DNA from: Phellopilus nigrolimitatus
Taxonomy: Eukaryota; Basidiomycota; Agaricomycetes; Hymenochaetales; Hymenochaetaceae
Reading direction: 5' to 3'
Length of the DNA stretch: 64,000 bases
Assembly: GCA_021029095.1 (NCBI GenBank)
Contig: JAJOHG010000001.1
Location: 2,418,001-2,482,000 of the forward strand
The notes below the pieces were generated by a model. That model did not search any database. It was not told the origin of the DNA and saw nothing but the letters and a program-made list of their open reading frames with translations. Below, piece by piece: positions 42,481 to 53,286 of this stretch. A program made the translations under genes and the position numbers. How positions within the stretch are numbered: position 1 is the first letter of the stretch; every line of letters begins with the position of its first letter.

Positions 42481-45150
42481 ATGACAAGTTCTCCGCCACC
42501 TAGCGCGGCCCACATCCAGTCCCACCTCTACCACGCCTTCCTCCATGCCCGCACCGCAGACGTAGCCCTCCGTGTCCGCGGATCCTGGCACGGCCTCTAC
42601 CACCTCCACCGCGTCGTTCTCATCCAGGCCGTCTGTCCCCCTTTAATTATTGTGCACGCGACAGGCCACTCACTCACTCTAATTGTCCTCCAGGGCTTCT
42701 TCAAGTCGCTCTTTGACGGCGGATTCCGGGAGGGCGATGCTAGCCAGTCCGCCCGCGACGAGGTGAGCGTCACCTTCGACGACCCGAACATCACCCGTGC
42801 CGGTATGTCATCCCCTTGTCTTCTCTTCCCTCGCCCTTTCCGCGTTTGACACACACTTCTCGCCCACAGCATTCGAGTAAGCCCCGCCTCTCCTCCGTAC
42901 TGATCCGCGCATCTCACATTTCACATCTCGCCATCTGTCATTTTCAATTTTAGACTCTGTATTTCACGTTTGTACGGCGGTGGCCCCGACCTCTACCTCG
43001 ATCCGCGGCTTAAGCCTTCCCGGGACGTCCCGCTCACCCCCTCCTTTCCGCGTCCCGCCCCGCCTACCGACACTCCCGCCGCCCACCACCCCGCGACTCC
43101 CCGCTTCCTCCTCTCCCTCCTAGCCACCGCAATATACCTCGCAGTGCCCTCCCTCGTCTCCCAGACCATCCTCCTCGTCCTCAACTCCCTCGGCCCCCAC
43201 ACCGTCATACGCTACCTCAACTTCGCTATCGGCAAGGGCATTGGCGACAAGGGCGATAACGAACTTGATGCTGCCGTCGGCCTCGAGCATGTCTGTGTCG
43301 AGTTCAGCCAACCCGATACGGCTAGATCGAATTCGGTGAGGTCTGCCGCCTCGAAACAGCCCAAGACCAGCATCGCGCGCGTGCTCTCCGCAGAGGCACT
43401 CGAGACCCTGCACAAGGAACAGGCCACAGACACCGACTCTTCCTTCTCCGACTCCGACGCCGAGCACGACCGCGCAAACGCAAACGGGGCCGCTGCTGGC
43501 GACAACGACGACGACGACGACGACGACGGCCCCGTCTTCATGTACGGCGCAGCCTCGAACAAGATCGGCGAGGCCGCCGCGTGCTGGCTCTGCCGCTGGG
43601 GCGCAGACATGCTCCTCTACGAGGAGGCCGTCGAGCCCGCCCCGCCGGGCACCTCCCAGACGCGCACCGGCCCCGCCCGCCGCCGCGCAACCGAGTCCTG
43701 CGCGGGCGCGCCGCCCCCCGGCGTCCTCAGCCTCGCGAAGGAGCACGTCCCCCGCATCTGGCGCCGCGGCGGGCTCGACGCGCGCTGGGTGCGCGCCGTC
43801 CTGTCCGCCGACGCGTTCTTCGTGCGCGACGAGCGCGAGCGCTACGATGTCGCGCGCCGCGCCGTCGAGCTGCGCCGCCGCGCCGCCGTCGACGACGCGG
43901 AGGAGAGGGAGTGGGCAGCCCTCTTCGCGGACGGCATCCACTACATGCACATGCCGCTCGACGACCTCATCGAGATCGCGCAGGACGTGTCGCCGACCAC
44001 CGGCACGCGCTTCGCGCCCGCCGCGGTCGTCCAGGCCGCGCACTGGAACCAGTCCATGCTGCGCCATCACGTCACCGGCCGCACCAGCGCGGCGTGCCCG
44101 AAGGACGGCAGCCTCGGGCTCGCGCAGACCACCGCGGAGCTCCTCGCCGCGAGCGCCGCGCCGGCTGCGGACCCGCAGCGCGCGTACTACCCCGTCCCGG
44201 CCGACGCGTCCTCGCGCATCGGCGACACGACCGGGCTCGAGGGCGCGCCGTCCATGGACGAGCTCTTCGCGGCGGAGGCCGCCGGCTCCGGCACCACCAA
44301 GGGCAAGGGCCTCTTCACGCCGCACACGCCCGCGACGTTCTTCGGCATCGCGGGCGGCGGGCGCAGCGCCGCCGCGTGCGCCGCGGCGGACGCGGGCGGC
44401 GCCGCGCGCTGGAGCGCGTACCCGCCGATGCGCTTCGGCGTCGAGTTCTGGGGGCTCGACGCGCTGCGCGAGAAGGCGCGCCTGAACTCGCAGACGGTGT
44501 GGTACGCGGGCAGCCTGTACAACGTGTACGTGCAGGTCGTGCGCAAGAAGGGCCTCCAGCTCGGCATGTACCTCCACCGCCTGTCGTCCATCGAGGCGAT
44601 TCCCGCCCCGTCCGCCCCGCCCCCGCCGCTCGTCCCCGCGCCGGCGGTGGCGCCGCCCCCGGAGACAGCGGGCAGCGGAGGCAGCAGGCTCGCGACGGTG
44701 CAGCCCGTCACGATCCCGACATCCCTCTCGACGCCGACGCTCACGCGGTTCGCGTCGCGCGGGACGACGGCGTCCTCGCGGCCCACGACGCCCGCCTCTT
44801 CTCCAGGCACGGGCGGGGCGTCGCCGCCGTCCTCGTCCTCGCCCGTGTCCGCGGGGGGCCTCCACGCGGCAGCGGCGGCGGGGCGCCCGCCGGCGCAGCC
44901 GTACCGCGACCCGCGCGAGAGCGTGCGCGCGCACTTCACGCTGCTGTGCGCGGCGCCGGCGGGCGCGGCGCTGACGCGCTTCGCGAGCGCGCCAGACGCG
45001 TTCGCGGTCGGGCGCAGCTGGGGCTGGAAGAGCAGCGCGCTGCAGACGGAGGAGCATTTGAGTGGTGCAGGGGCGGGGTCGGAGGGCCAGGCGGCGGGGG
45101 CGGGGAGGGAGGTGAGCCTCCGGGCGACGGTTGTTATTGGGGTTGTTTGA
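42481..45150 (+). CDS. BTB/POZ-domain protein with a 7 nt micro-exon
   Basis: Exons: 42481-42630, 42694-42802, 42870-42876, 42954-45150. The N-terminus is a BTB fold: HLYHAFLHARTADVALRV, WHGLYHLHRVVLIQA, GFFKSLFDGGF and then, across the seven-base exon, AFELCISRLYGGGPDLYL. The following part (LLATAIYLAVPSLVSQTILL) is the helical BTB extension. The large last exon has an Asp run and a conserved-looking middle (SADAFFVRDERERYDVARRA, MRFGVEFWGLDALREKARL, QTVWYAGSLYNVYVQVVRKK), followed by Pro/Ser-rich sequence. The domain order resembles germ-cell-less-type BTB proteins of fungi. Codon use is extremely GC-rich, so long spurious frames exist on all strands here. Confidence 0.88.
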
Positions 45151-45282
45151 GTGCGCTTTTTTTTTCTCGGGAGGGGGGGTTCGCTTCGCCTCTGCGACAC
45201 CTGTGGATCTCACTCTATATATATATTTTTTTTCATTTCTTTTTCTATCTTACATATGTAGCCATTAACCATGCCTTTCCTC

Positions 45283-45312
<30 letters not shown>
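45283..45312 (+). repeat. (TTTC)n microsatellite
   Basis: About seven tandem copies of TTTC lie downstream of the BTB gene. Confidence 0.9.
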
Positions 45313-45313
<1 letters not shown>

Positions 45314-45971
45314 GTCTTTTGATTTTTGATTTTGATTTTCGCCTTTCTGTGTACTCTACTTGCTTACCCCACTTACCGTGGACGGAGACTGGATATATGC
45401 GTACGTATGGTGTTAATAATGCTGGATCCCGATGTACTTACGCGCTGTGCTGTACGTGCGTGCGTGCTTGATTTATTGTAACGACTTTTGACGAGACGAG
45501 GGGAGGCGAGAGGAGAGGGGTCTTTGAGTTGTTCTGTTATAGAATGTGTGTGCGGATTTGAATGCTGGAGGCGTATGTGCGTCCTGAGCCTCGTTTGTGG
45601 CACTGGAAGTCGCGAGAGGTAAGAGAGGTAAAAGAGACTTGGGGAAGAACGCGCGCTGCGACGTATGCATACGTGCGTGCAACCATGCTGCGACGGCGGC
45701 TCACCCGACTGCCGCTGTGGCTGGACGGCACAGCGTGCAGGCTGTGCCGTGGGACTTGTCCTCTCGTTGTGCTGTTTTTTTCGCCTTTGCATTTGTTTCT
45801 TGCTGTTCGGTAGGCCGCGTCGTGCGTTGAGTCAAATGGAAATAATATAAAGAAAAGGCGGCAGCGTTGTTCGTTCAGCCGCGCGAACCGCCGCTTCTCG
45901 CCGTATCTCGACATCTTTTTGCGCTGGGGGTGCTCTCCGATCCAACTCAGGTACATATGTACATGTACATG

Positions 45972-46090
45972 CATTTACTTTGGAACTCCGATGGAAGTCC
46001 GTGAGGATCGACGGTACGGTGCAGTGTGGCTGGCGGACGGGCAGATCTTGAACACCAATATATGGCAGCCACTGAATTCCTTGCATTTAT
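45972..46090 (+). repeat. Duplicated segment B2 (inverted copy of B1 at 37380-37497)
   Basis: GCATTTACTTTGGAACTCCG, GTGAGGATCGAC, ATCTTGAAC and CTTGCATTTATCTCTCAA match the minus strand of the B1 segment with many substitutions and small indels. Confidence 0.65.
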
Positions 46091-46429
46091 CTCTCAAATC
46101 AAGTCCTTTCCGTGAAAGCGACGGGATGCCCACGGAAGAATAAAGGGCGGCCATGGCCGATATGTTCTTATGCAGGGGGCTTTTGTCCACACGTCGTATC
46201 CTGGGCTTGGAGGCACCGCCGCCCTGTGCGCTTTCATGTCGTGCGTGCAGCTCGCCGCTGGAGGCCGAGATTGGAGTCTTTACAGTAATAAAGTATGTTG
46301 TGTACGGTCTCGTCGCCAGCTGCCACGTAAAATAGACTCCAGTGATGCAGCAGTCGCGCTCCCGCTTACCGCTTGCTGGGGTGTCCGGAAGAGCCTACTT
46401 CAGATGCAAAGCAAAGCAAAGCAAATCCT

Positions 46430-46705
46430 CTTTATTAGCAGTCTATTCCCCTTCCGCGGACTGATATGAACACTACTATCGCTGATTTCGCAAGTAGACG
46501 GTATCGCGTTTCCAGCAGCAGCATACGCACAAGCTCTTCACGCCAACAGTGTCTTTCTCTACTTCTCCACTGGAGCCGTGGAAGATCGGATCCGTGTTGT
46601 CTGTCCTATGTCATTATACCGCTGCCTTGCATTCTCACACCGTCAGCATCGTCGCTCATGGCTTTTTCCCCCCCTCAGATCTGTCTTCGGCTTCCATACA
46701 CAGCG
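46430..46705 (+). repeat. Duplicated segment A2 (copy of A1 at 35679-35912)
   Basis: It shares TTATTAGCAG, CTTCTCCACTGGAG, CGCTGCCTTGCATTCTCAC and GTCAGCATCGTCGCTCATGG with the 3' flank of the NYN paralogue. No NYN core is recognisable beside it, so only the end of the copied locus remains. Confidence 0.7.
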
Positions 46706-47343
46706 AGGTGCGGTGATCAACTATCTCGAGATCTTGCAAGTTGAGATTGACGCCCGGCACGTAGATTTATAAAGGCGATCACGGCAATGTCCCAAGGGCG
46801 ACCAAGGCTCCGAAACAAGCTTGCAGACGAGCGCTTTCTGCGGTGGTTAGTCCATGGACACCTCTCGGAAGCGAAGTAACGAAAAAAGATTGAAGAGTAC
46901 GCGCGGCGGTGTAGCACTGGCGGGGCGCGAACGAATTTTAAGCGAACCTTCTGGAGTGGCTGTACAGATACTAGTGGCCTATCTCCGATTCCGTTTTCGT
47001 GTACCTGTTGATCATTGCAGTGTATTTAAGGCGCATGCTCTACTCTGCGCTACATAATCCCCTTAAATAGAGTGTCCATCAGCCTCGGCTGTAAGCTGTA
47101 CGCACCTGCTCGCTTCCGGCGTGCAGTGCGGACCTAAGATGGACGTCTATCGTTGAGTTCTGTCTTACCCGAACACTTCCAATCCAGCATATAAATCGGA
47201 GATTGGAGAGGATCTGCCCCTAAACCCTAGTGCCTAGTGTCAACTGGTCTGCCCGTCGGAGCTACATACACCCTGCGCTCGTTCATCCAAGGGTCTATCT
47301 GGAGAGCGGACTCACCACTTCCTTTGTGCGGAAGGGCTAGAAG

Positions 47344-48753
47344 ATGCTGCGACGCAAAGAGGACGTGTGGTCGCAGGCGGACGAGGGCGTTTATTCGATC
47401 GGCCCAGGAGAATCATCCTTTGACGGACATGAGCAGGAGTTCGAGGACCAACACCAGGCCCGCCCAGGATATTACCTCCCTCCGCCAGACCTGCCACGTG
47501 CAGAGAGGGCGTATGCGGAGTTGCTCGTCGGGTACCGCCGGCAGCAGCAAGCGTGCGCGCGCCTCAGCGCGGACCTGCTGGCAATGACGCACAGATACCT
47601 CGAGGCGCAGGTCGCGGCGGACGATGCATGCGCACGCGAAGCGCAGCTCCGTGCTGTCCTGGAGGACCGCGAGGCTCGAGAGCTGGAGTTGCTGCACGCG
47701 CTGGATGAGAACCGGCGTCTAAGGAAGTGGTGCGAGGAGCAAAAACAAGAGAAGGAGTTCGAAAAGGGATTGGATCAGGAGCAGGACCGCGCGGATACTG
47801 TTACCAGCTCAAGCACGATATGCTCAACAGAGAAAGTCGCCGTGGACCTTCCTTTTCCCTCAGCCTCTGTCTCTCAAACGGAAGTGTCATCAGAAGAGCT
47901 CGTTGGACTAGTCAGGACCACCAATATACAGTCCCTTGAGATAACACGAGCGTGCATCGCGTCGGCCACTTTCAGACCGGGGATTAGGATGCTCGAAGTA
48001 GATAACAAGATGGTCGTTAACGTCACCGAAGGCATTGGATGCGTCCTAGTCCAGCTGCTTCGATCGAGAAATCACAGCAAAGACAAGTCCATAGTAAAGC
48101 TGGCTCTGCAGACGTTGTTGTCATATCATGTCTTCAAGCTCGTGGAAAGCTGGCAAGACGACAAAGCTGGCCAAGAAGACTGCAAGGACAAAGGTAACCA
48201 AGCGCTGTTCTGAATAGCCTTCGATCGTCTACTAAACGCGAGCAACATAGATTCGCAGAGCGACCAGCACGAGAACCAAATTGGAGGTTTCGATGAAGCT
48301 GTCGAGGCCGTCTTGGATGATATCGTGACGATACTATCTCTTTCTGGATCGCCCGGCCAAACGGCGTCTTTGAAACGGAACCACCACAACCGCGTCGGAT
48401 CGACTGTCAACGCGCTGCTGAAAACTGCACAGCAGATAGCAGGCCACATCAAGAGCGACTCATGCAGGACGCTCTCCTCCCCTGGGTACAAGATCCTGTA
48501 CGCGAGGCCCGGATCGCCATTCAACAAGAACCTGATGCAGAGGCAGGGGCAGCCGCAGGGAATGGCACGGTGGAAAGCCGCGCCGAAAGCGCCCATGCAG
48601 GTGTTGTGCACGCGAGAAATAGGGCTGGCTCATCTGCTGCGCTCTGCCGCGCTTAACAGGACGGCATCGCAGGGCAGCGGCGGATATCGTCCGAAAGGGC
48701 TTGAAGTGTTGGCTAAGGCTACCGTAGTTTTTGAGTCTGAAGTAGATAAGTAG
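47344..48753 (+). CDS. Hypothetical coiled-coil protein
   Basis: Two exons, 47344-48193 and 48251-48753, with a 57 nt intron. The N-terminal third, from about residue 55 to 150, is a strong coiled-coil candidate (YAELLVGYRRQQQACARL, RAVLEDREARELELLHALDE, NRRLRKWCEEQKQEKEF). The middle is hydrophobic-helical (FRPGIRMLEVDNKMVVNVTE, IVKLALQTLLSYHVFKLV). I do not recognise the family. In the second exon another frame (from 48462, MQDALLPWVQDPVREARIA) looks at least as protein-like as the annotated one, so a missed intron or indel near 48450 is possible and the C-terminus is uncertain. Confidence 0.6.
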
Positions 48754-49247
48754 GTCCAGGTGCTCGTCAAAACGATAGTATAAGCAAAACAGCCACCTTC
48801 AGAATCAAACTCACAACTGCAGATTTCTGGTCCCGTTGAAGATGAAAGGAGTCGATGGCCTTTAACAACATGGTCTATTCATCTGAGACCGGCGCGTACA
48901 CAAAGATCAACAACGCGACAGTGCTCACGCCTCAGGTCTTCACCGCATTCTCACGTCGCGAAGACTAGAGGTTTGTATGGATAGGAAAACCTGTAGATAG
49001 ACCAGCTTTGCGTTGTGGGACTCAAAAACTATGGACCATGGCAAGATAATGGAAATTGTCCACATATCTTTGTAATGCACGTCACGTGAAGAACATGCAC
49101 AATCCCGCCATTCGACAGGTGTCTTTCATTCTGCTTCCGCGCGCCGGATGTCAAGAGCCTAGAAAAGTGAAGAAGAGATTATATTCATCACTAAAACTAT
49201 CCGTGTAAAGCTCTTGAGCGCTAGAGACAGAGCAGGCAGTCTCGGCG
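48754..49247. other. Intergenic region
   Basis: This lies between the coiled-coil gene and TRS31 on the same strand. It holds no frame or repeat I can support and should contain the TRS31 promoter. Confidence 0.5.
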
Positions 49248-50174
49248 ATGGCATACCCCCAGCCTGTGAATCCACGGATGTCCGTGCTTTCCAACACGTC
49301 TGTGTCTTCTGATCATTTCTCGCCGGCATCGAGCTCTACCCGCTTCTCATTCCCGACAGCGGTTCCTATCAACACAGCCCCTTCTCCAGCAAGGCAGCGT
49401 CCGAGCGTATATGAACGAAACCTCAACAAGACGCGTACGGCGGAGGTCTCGCTATCGGCATACGCGTTCCTTTTCTCCGAAATTGTACAGTACACGCAGA
49501 AGCGTGTAAGTGGGATTGGCGATCTGGAGCGAAGGTGCGTATCTGTATAGTCGTGCGGGTTTGTGTCAAATGCTAACCGCACCTGGTATTTGCGTACGAT
49601 AAAATCGTGTTCAGGCTCAATGTACTGGGCTATCGTATTGGCTCACGAGTGCTGGAGCTGATGTCCTGGCGCGTGGAGGGCCAGTCCAAGGCACCGAAGC
49701 GCGAGATACGCTTCTTGCCTGCCCTGATGTCGATACATACGCAAGTATGGCGAGCTGTATTCGGAAAACCGGCGGACGCGATCGAGAAGAGTGTAGAGCA
49801 CGAGGACGAGTGTGAGTATCGCCTTTTGCAGCCCGTGTTCGACTTTTAAGCTGGATGACTCGTAGACATGATAATCGACAATGACCCTCCGATAACACGC
49901 TACATCTCCATTCCGAAGGACATGAACCAGCTGAGCTGTTCGTCCCTTACAGCGGGGATTGTCGAAGCCGTGCTGGATGGCCTTGGATTTGTAAGCATTA
50001 AAGCCTTTAACAGACGTCTCGATTTTTCTTCTAACTACTTTAATTCTTTTTCTACAGCCTGCGCGTGTCACTGCACACAGCACACCCACAGACGCATTCC
50101 CTTCGCGAACAACTATTTTGATCAAGCTTGAAAAATCTGTCGTCGAACGGGAAGAAGCGCTAAAATCTGCATGA
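49248..50174 (+). CDS. TRS31: TRAPP complex subunit Trs31 (TRAPPC5)
   Basis: Exons: 49248-49534, 49615-49811, 49866-49990, 50058-50174. After a Ser-rich leader the sequence reads EVSLSAYAFLFSEIVQYTQK, LNVLGYRIGSRVLELMSWR, REIRFLPALMSIHTQVWRAV, FGKPADAIEKSVEHEDEYM, ITRYISIPKDMNQLSCSSLT and AGIVEAVLDGLGFPARVTAH. These are the diagnostic blocks of the Bet3-family subunit Trs31, a core part of the TRAPP tether that activates Ypt1/Rab1 in ER-Golgi traffic. All four exons splice in frame and the length is usual. It is close to and in the same direction as the next gene. Confidence 0.96.
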
Positions 50175-50353
50175 ACGGCATGTTTTGAGTACTTTGACTA
50201 TAATTATTCCTTGTAGGTTTTTTGTGCCTTGGATTGTAAAAGAAATGTTGGAGACTATCGCTGCCTGTTAATCACGTGAACGATTTTTGCTCCTTATCGT
50301 ATTGGATATTTGAAGGAGACATTTTCAATTTGGCTATCGCTTCTCGATTCGAA

Positions 50354-51452
50354 ATGGTCTCTTTAAATCGCCTGCATATTTCTCCTCCTTTAGTGAACTC
50401 TTCATGCGCTTGGGCATCAGACGATAAACAGTTGCGAGAATTGTACGAGTCCGAATTCACTGGTGCAGTGACGACAAGAACGGCCACACTCAACGGCTTC
50501 ACAGAAGACCCGACTATCCACACGGTGCGTTCGTCGACTACATATACTCAGGCCTTCCGTTTTAAGTATGCATCTCAACTATCAGGTAGCGTTTTCTGCA
50601 GAGTCCTCGTCTTCTGTAAATTCTTATGGATACTCCCCTCATCCCCTGTCTCAATACCTCTCCTGGGTCGAGAAACTGCTCCGGGGAAAGAGCTCGTCGA
50701 AGCCCGTGATAATCAGCATAACCTCATCAAAGCCTCCTGAACTCGTGAAGATCGTCGAGGCTATCCAGCAGTTGCGTCAAAGGCTCGGCGACGCAGGCAG
50801 CGAGACGAGCCGCATCGGCATTGAGCTCAATACGAGCTGCCCGAACATAGACCATGCGCCCCCACCTTCATATACTCCCGATGCGCTCAGCCCGCTCCTT
50901 GCCGTCCTTGCGATGAGTTTCTGGTCCGATCGCACGCTTACCATCGGCCTCAAGCTCCCGCCGTATACGTATGCGACTCAGTTTACTGATGTGTTGAGGG
51001 TTATCGCGGGTCTTTCGCGCGACATTGGTGACGCGCGCTTCAACCCGATCGCGTTCCTTACTTGCACGAACACACTCGGATCGAGCCTGCTCTTCGGGGA
51101 GCAGACGTTGGGGGCTACAACGAGCGCGCTTCCGGCACCGATAAACGGAGAAGGTGGTGGGGGGACGATGGCAGCTCAATCCCCCTTCGCTTTGCCGACG
51201 CCGCTAGGCGGGCTTGCTGGTGAGGCGCTCCACGCCCTCGCGCTCGGTAACGTTTACACGTTCGCGCAACTTCTATCCAAATCGGGAGACCCTGCGCTGC
51301 AACGCATCGCGCTTGTGGGCGTCGGTGGGGTCACTTGCTCGGCAGCCGTGGCCCGCATGCACCGTGCCGGAGCGCAAGTCGTTGGATGTGCGACACTACT
51401 CGGCCGAGAGGGAGTCCGCGCATTCGAGATGCTGTCCACAAAAGCCTATTAA
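50354..51452 (+). CDS. Dihydroorotate dehydrogenase, cytosolic class 1A-like
   Basis: Exons: 50354-50524 and 50586-51452. Blocks include NRLHISPPLVNSSCAWASD at the start, VAFSAESSSSVNSYGYSPH, SQYLSWVEKLL, SKPVIISITS, GIELNTSCPNI, LTIGLKLPPYT, FLTCTNTLGSSLL, LGGLAGEALHALAL, RIALVGVGGVTCSAAVARMH and GAQVVGCATLLGREGVRAFE. These are FMN- and orotate-binding parts of the class 1A (fumarate-type) enzyme; there is no mitochondrial presequence or membrane helix. Class 1A makes orotate in the pyrimidine pathway. Since many fungi use the mitochondrial class 2 enzyme, this copy may have a side role. A frame open further upstream lacks a good ATG, so I use 50354. Confidence 0.9.
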
Positions 51453-51921
51453 TCGACGAGGATTGCCGTCTGTCTGAACGAACTTGGTTACATCTTTTTA
51501 GAACCACAAATTCCATTTAGAGGTTTGGGGAAGTATTTTAAAGCGTAGTCATTAATATGGACAAAATCGTGTCGGTGATGTATAAAAAGCCTTTAATGAA
51601 TACGAAATGACAGATTCGGGAGAATAACAGGTGACAGACAATGCAAAGGACGATGCATAAATTACAAGTGCGTCTATAGATGCGTTCAGTACAGTGCACA
51701 GGGCGAATGATAGCGGTGGTAAGATATACAAAACATACGTGTGTGCGTGCCGCACATCTACGGGACCTAGCGAGACAGTGAGATAGAAACGGACGGAAAT
51801 GATAGCAGACAGCGAAAACGAAAACTGGATAGCGATGCGAGATGATGCGATGCGATGAGACGAAGACAAAAACAATAAAGAGGAAAGAGGTGTCAGGCAC
51901 ATGTTTCGTTAAAACCTGCAC
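51453..51921. other. Convergent intergenic region
   Basis: These 469 bp separate the stop codons of the dehydrogenase gene and the HMG-box gene. The part near 51830-51870 is rich in short GATGCGA repeats. No gene is seen. Confidence 0.5.
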
Positions 51922-53286
51922 TCATACACCATTGAGGGAGGGGCCAGAGATATGCGAGGGGAATGAGCCAGCTCCTTCCCCCATTATTGAAAACGGCCCA
52001 GAACCAATCCCGAAGGTCTGCGGATCATACTGGTTGAAAAGCGAATAGCCATCATTCACAGCGGTCGGAAAGTTCGATGGTGCTGGCGCATAATTTGGCG
52101 CGAATGGACTGCTCTGATCCCAAGGGACGGGCCCGAAGTCTGGAAGTACCTGAGGGAAATTTGACCAATGCTCGCCGACACCCTTCGAAATGAAGACTAA
52201 AATCAGAAAGAATGTTCGAGGTGCGCAGTGAGGACGGCATACATGAGAAAGGTAGGGCCACTGGGGAGTGGTGAGAACATCAGGACCGTAGTTGTTGAAC
52301 GCAGGGGTTGTGGGTCTAGCGAGCGGAGAAACTGCACGTTGCGATAAAGTCGGCAAAGTCTGAAGACAACGTGATTAATCGAACATAAATATTTTAAAAA
52401 TGGAATGAAGATACGTACGAGCTCGGACGCCGGATGCGGTGTGTTAGAGGGTGACAGTCCGATGAAGTTGCGTAATTTGGAGAGCGCCTTCTTAGAGTGG
52501 AGGGTAGGCGATGAAAGAATGGACGCATCGAGATACGATCCGTCGCCTTCCTTGAATTTGATCCAGTTATTCGAGGCACGCGAGCGGCCAGAAGCCCTTG
52601 ATTTGCGAGGTAGGGACTCCGGTGTTTGCGGAAATATGGGAAGAGCAGGCTTCTTGGACATTGGCTCTTCGTCTTGGACGCGATGCGAGCGGCCTGTCTT
52701 CTCTTTGCGGCGAGGCTGATAACGGTACCCGGGGTGGTCCGCCGCGTGCTTCTCTTTCACTGACGTGGCTTTGTCCTTCCAGACTTGCTTCTCCGCAACG
52801 GTGAGCGCCTTCCATAGCTCTCCCGCCTGCTTACTCAGCTCGCGATTGTTCTTGCCCTTATGTCCCTTGCGGTACTCACACGCGAAAAGGATGAACGGGT
52901 TCGCGGGCCGCCGCACGTGCACCTCTTCGCGTTTACTTGACGAAGAAGGTTCAGAGGAGTCTGGTAGCGAAGTGCGCCTGCGGACGGGCGATGGTTCGGC
53001 AGATGTGCATGGCGTAGCCGTCTGTGAGTGACTGAGGGAAGGGGGAGTGTGCGGGGGGGATAACATGGGGTCGAGCTTGGTTGCGGCCTTGACCGGGGTC
53101 ACGGCAGGCGGAATGGGAGCAAGGAAGTCGTCGTCCGGCGATGCAGGCTTGTGGTATGGCGCGTGCCGCAACTGCCTTTGTTGGTCTGCGCAATAACGTC
53201 AGTCGATATGAATTTGGAGTAAGGCTAAATAAAAACGTACTGTGAATGCCGGAAATCCGAACGGAGCTCTGGTCGTCGCGGGGCAT
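51922..53286 (-). CDS. HMG-box (MATA-type) transcription factor
   Basis: Exons: 53286-53241, 53185-52419, 52359-52243, 52182-51922. The HMG box lies at about residues 90-160: VRRPANPFILFACEYRKGHK, ELSKQAGELWKALTVAEKQV, WKDKATSVKEKHAADHPGYR and YQPRRK. The PANPFILF start and PGYRYQPRRK end are typical of the MATA_HMG group that includes mating-type and Rox1-like regulators. The flanks are Ser/Pro-rich; the last exons carry GPVPWDQSSPF and a Gly/Ser end. The third intron is placed so that SH joins GVGEHW in frame. It is intact, unlike the captured HMG-box copy in the hAT element, and its box differs clearly from that one. Confidence 0.9.

Larger units (their letters stand above)
45151..47343. 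other. Gene-poor spacer with microsatellites and NYN-locus relics
   Basis: No intact gene is seen in 2.2 kb. It holds an (AT)n tract near 45217, a (TTTC)n tract at 45283-45312, duplicated segments B2 and A2, and a (GCAAA)n run near 46408. The end should contain the promoter of the next gene. Confidence 0.5.

Noticed and set aside
43120..45213. A 697-codon open frame on the minus strand opposite the BTB gene
   Set aside because: It is an Arg/Ala/Gly-rich shadow produced by the extreme GC content of the third codon positions. It has no domain, and the plus strand carries a clear BTB protein.
43581..45329. A 582-codon plus-strand frame overlapping the BTB gene
   Set aside because: It has the same cause: Arg-rich composition and no spliced partner, while the BTB frame joins correctly to upstream exons.
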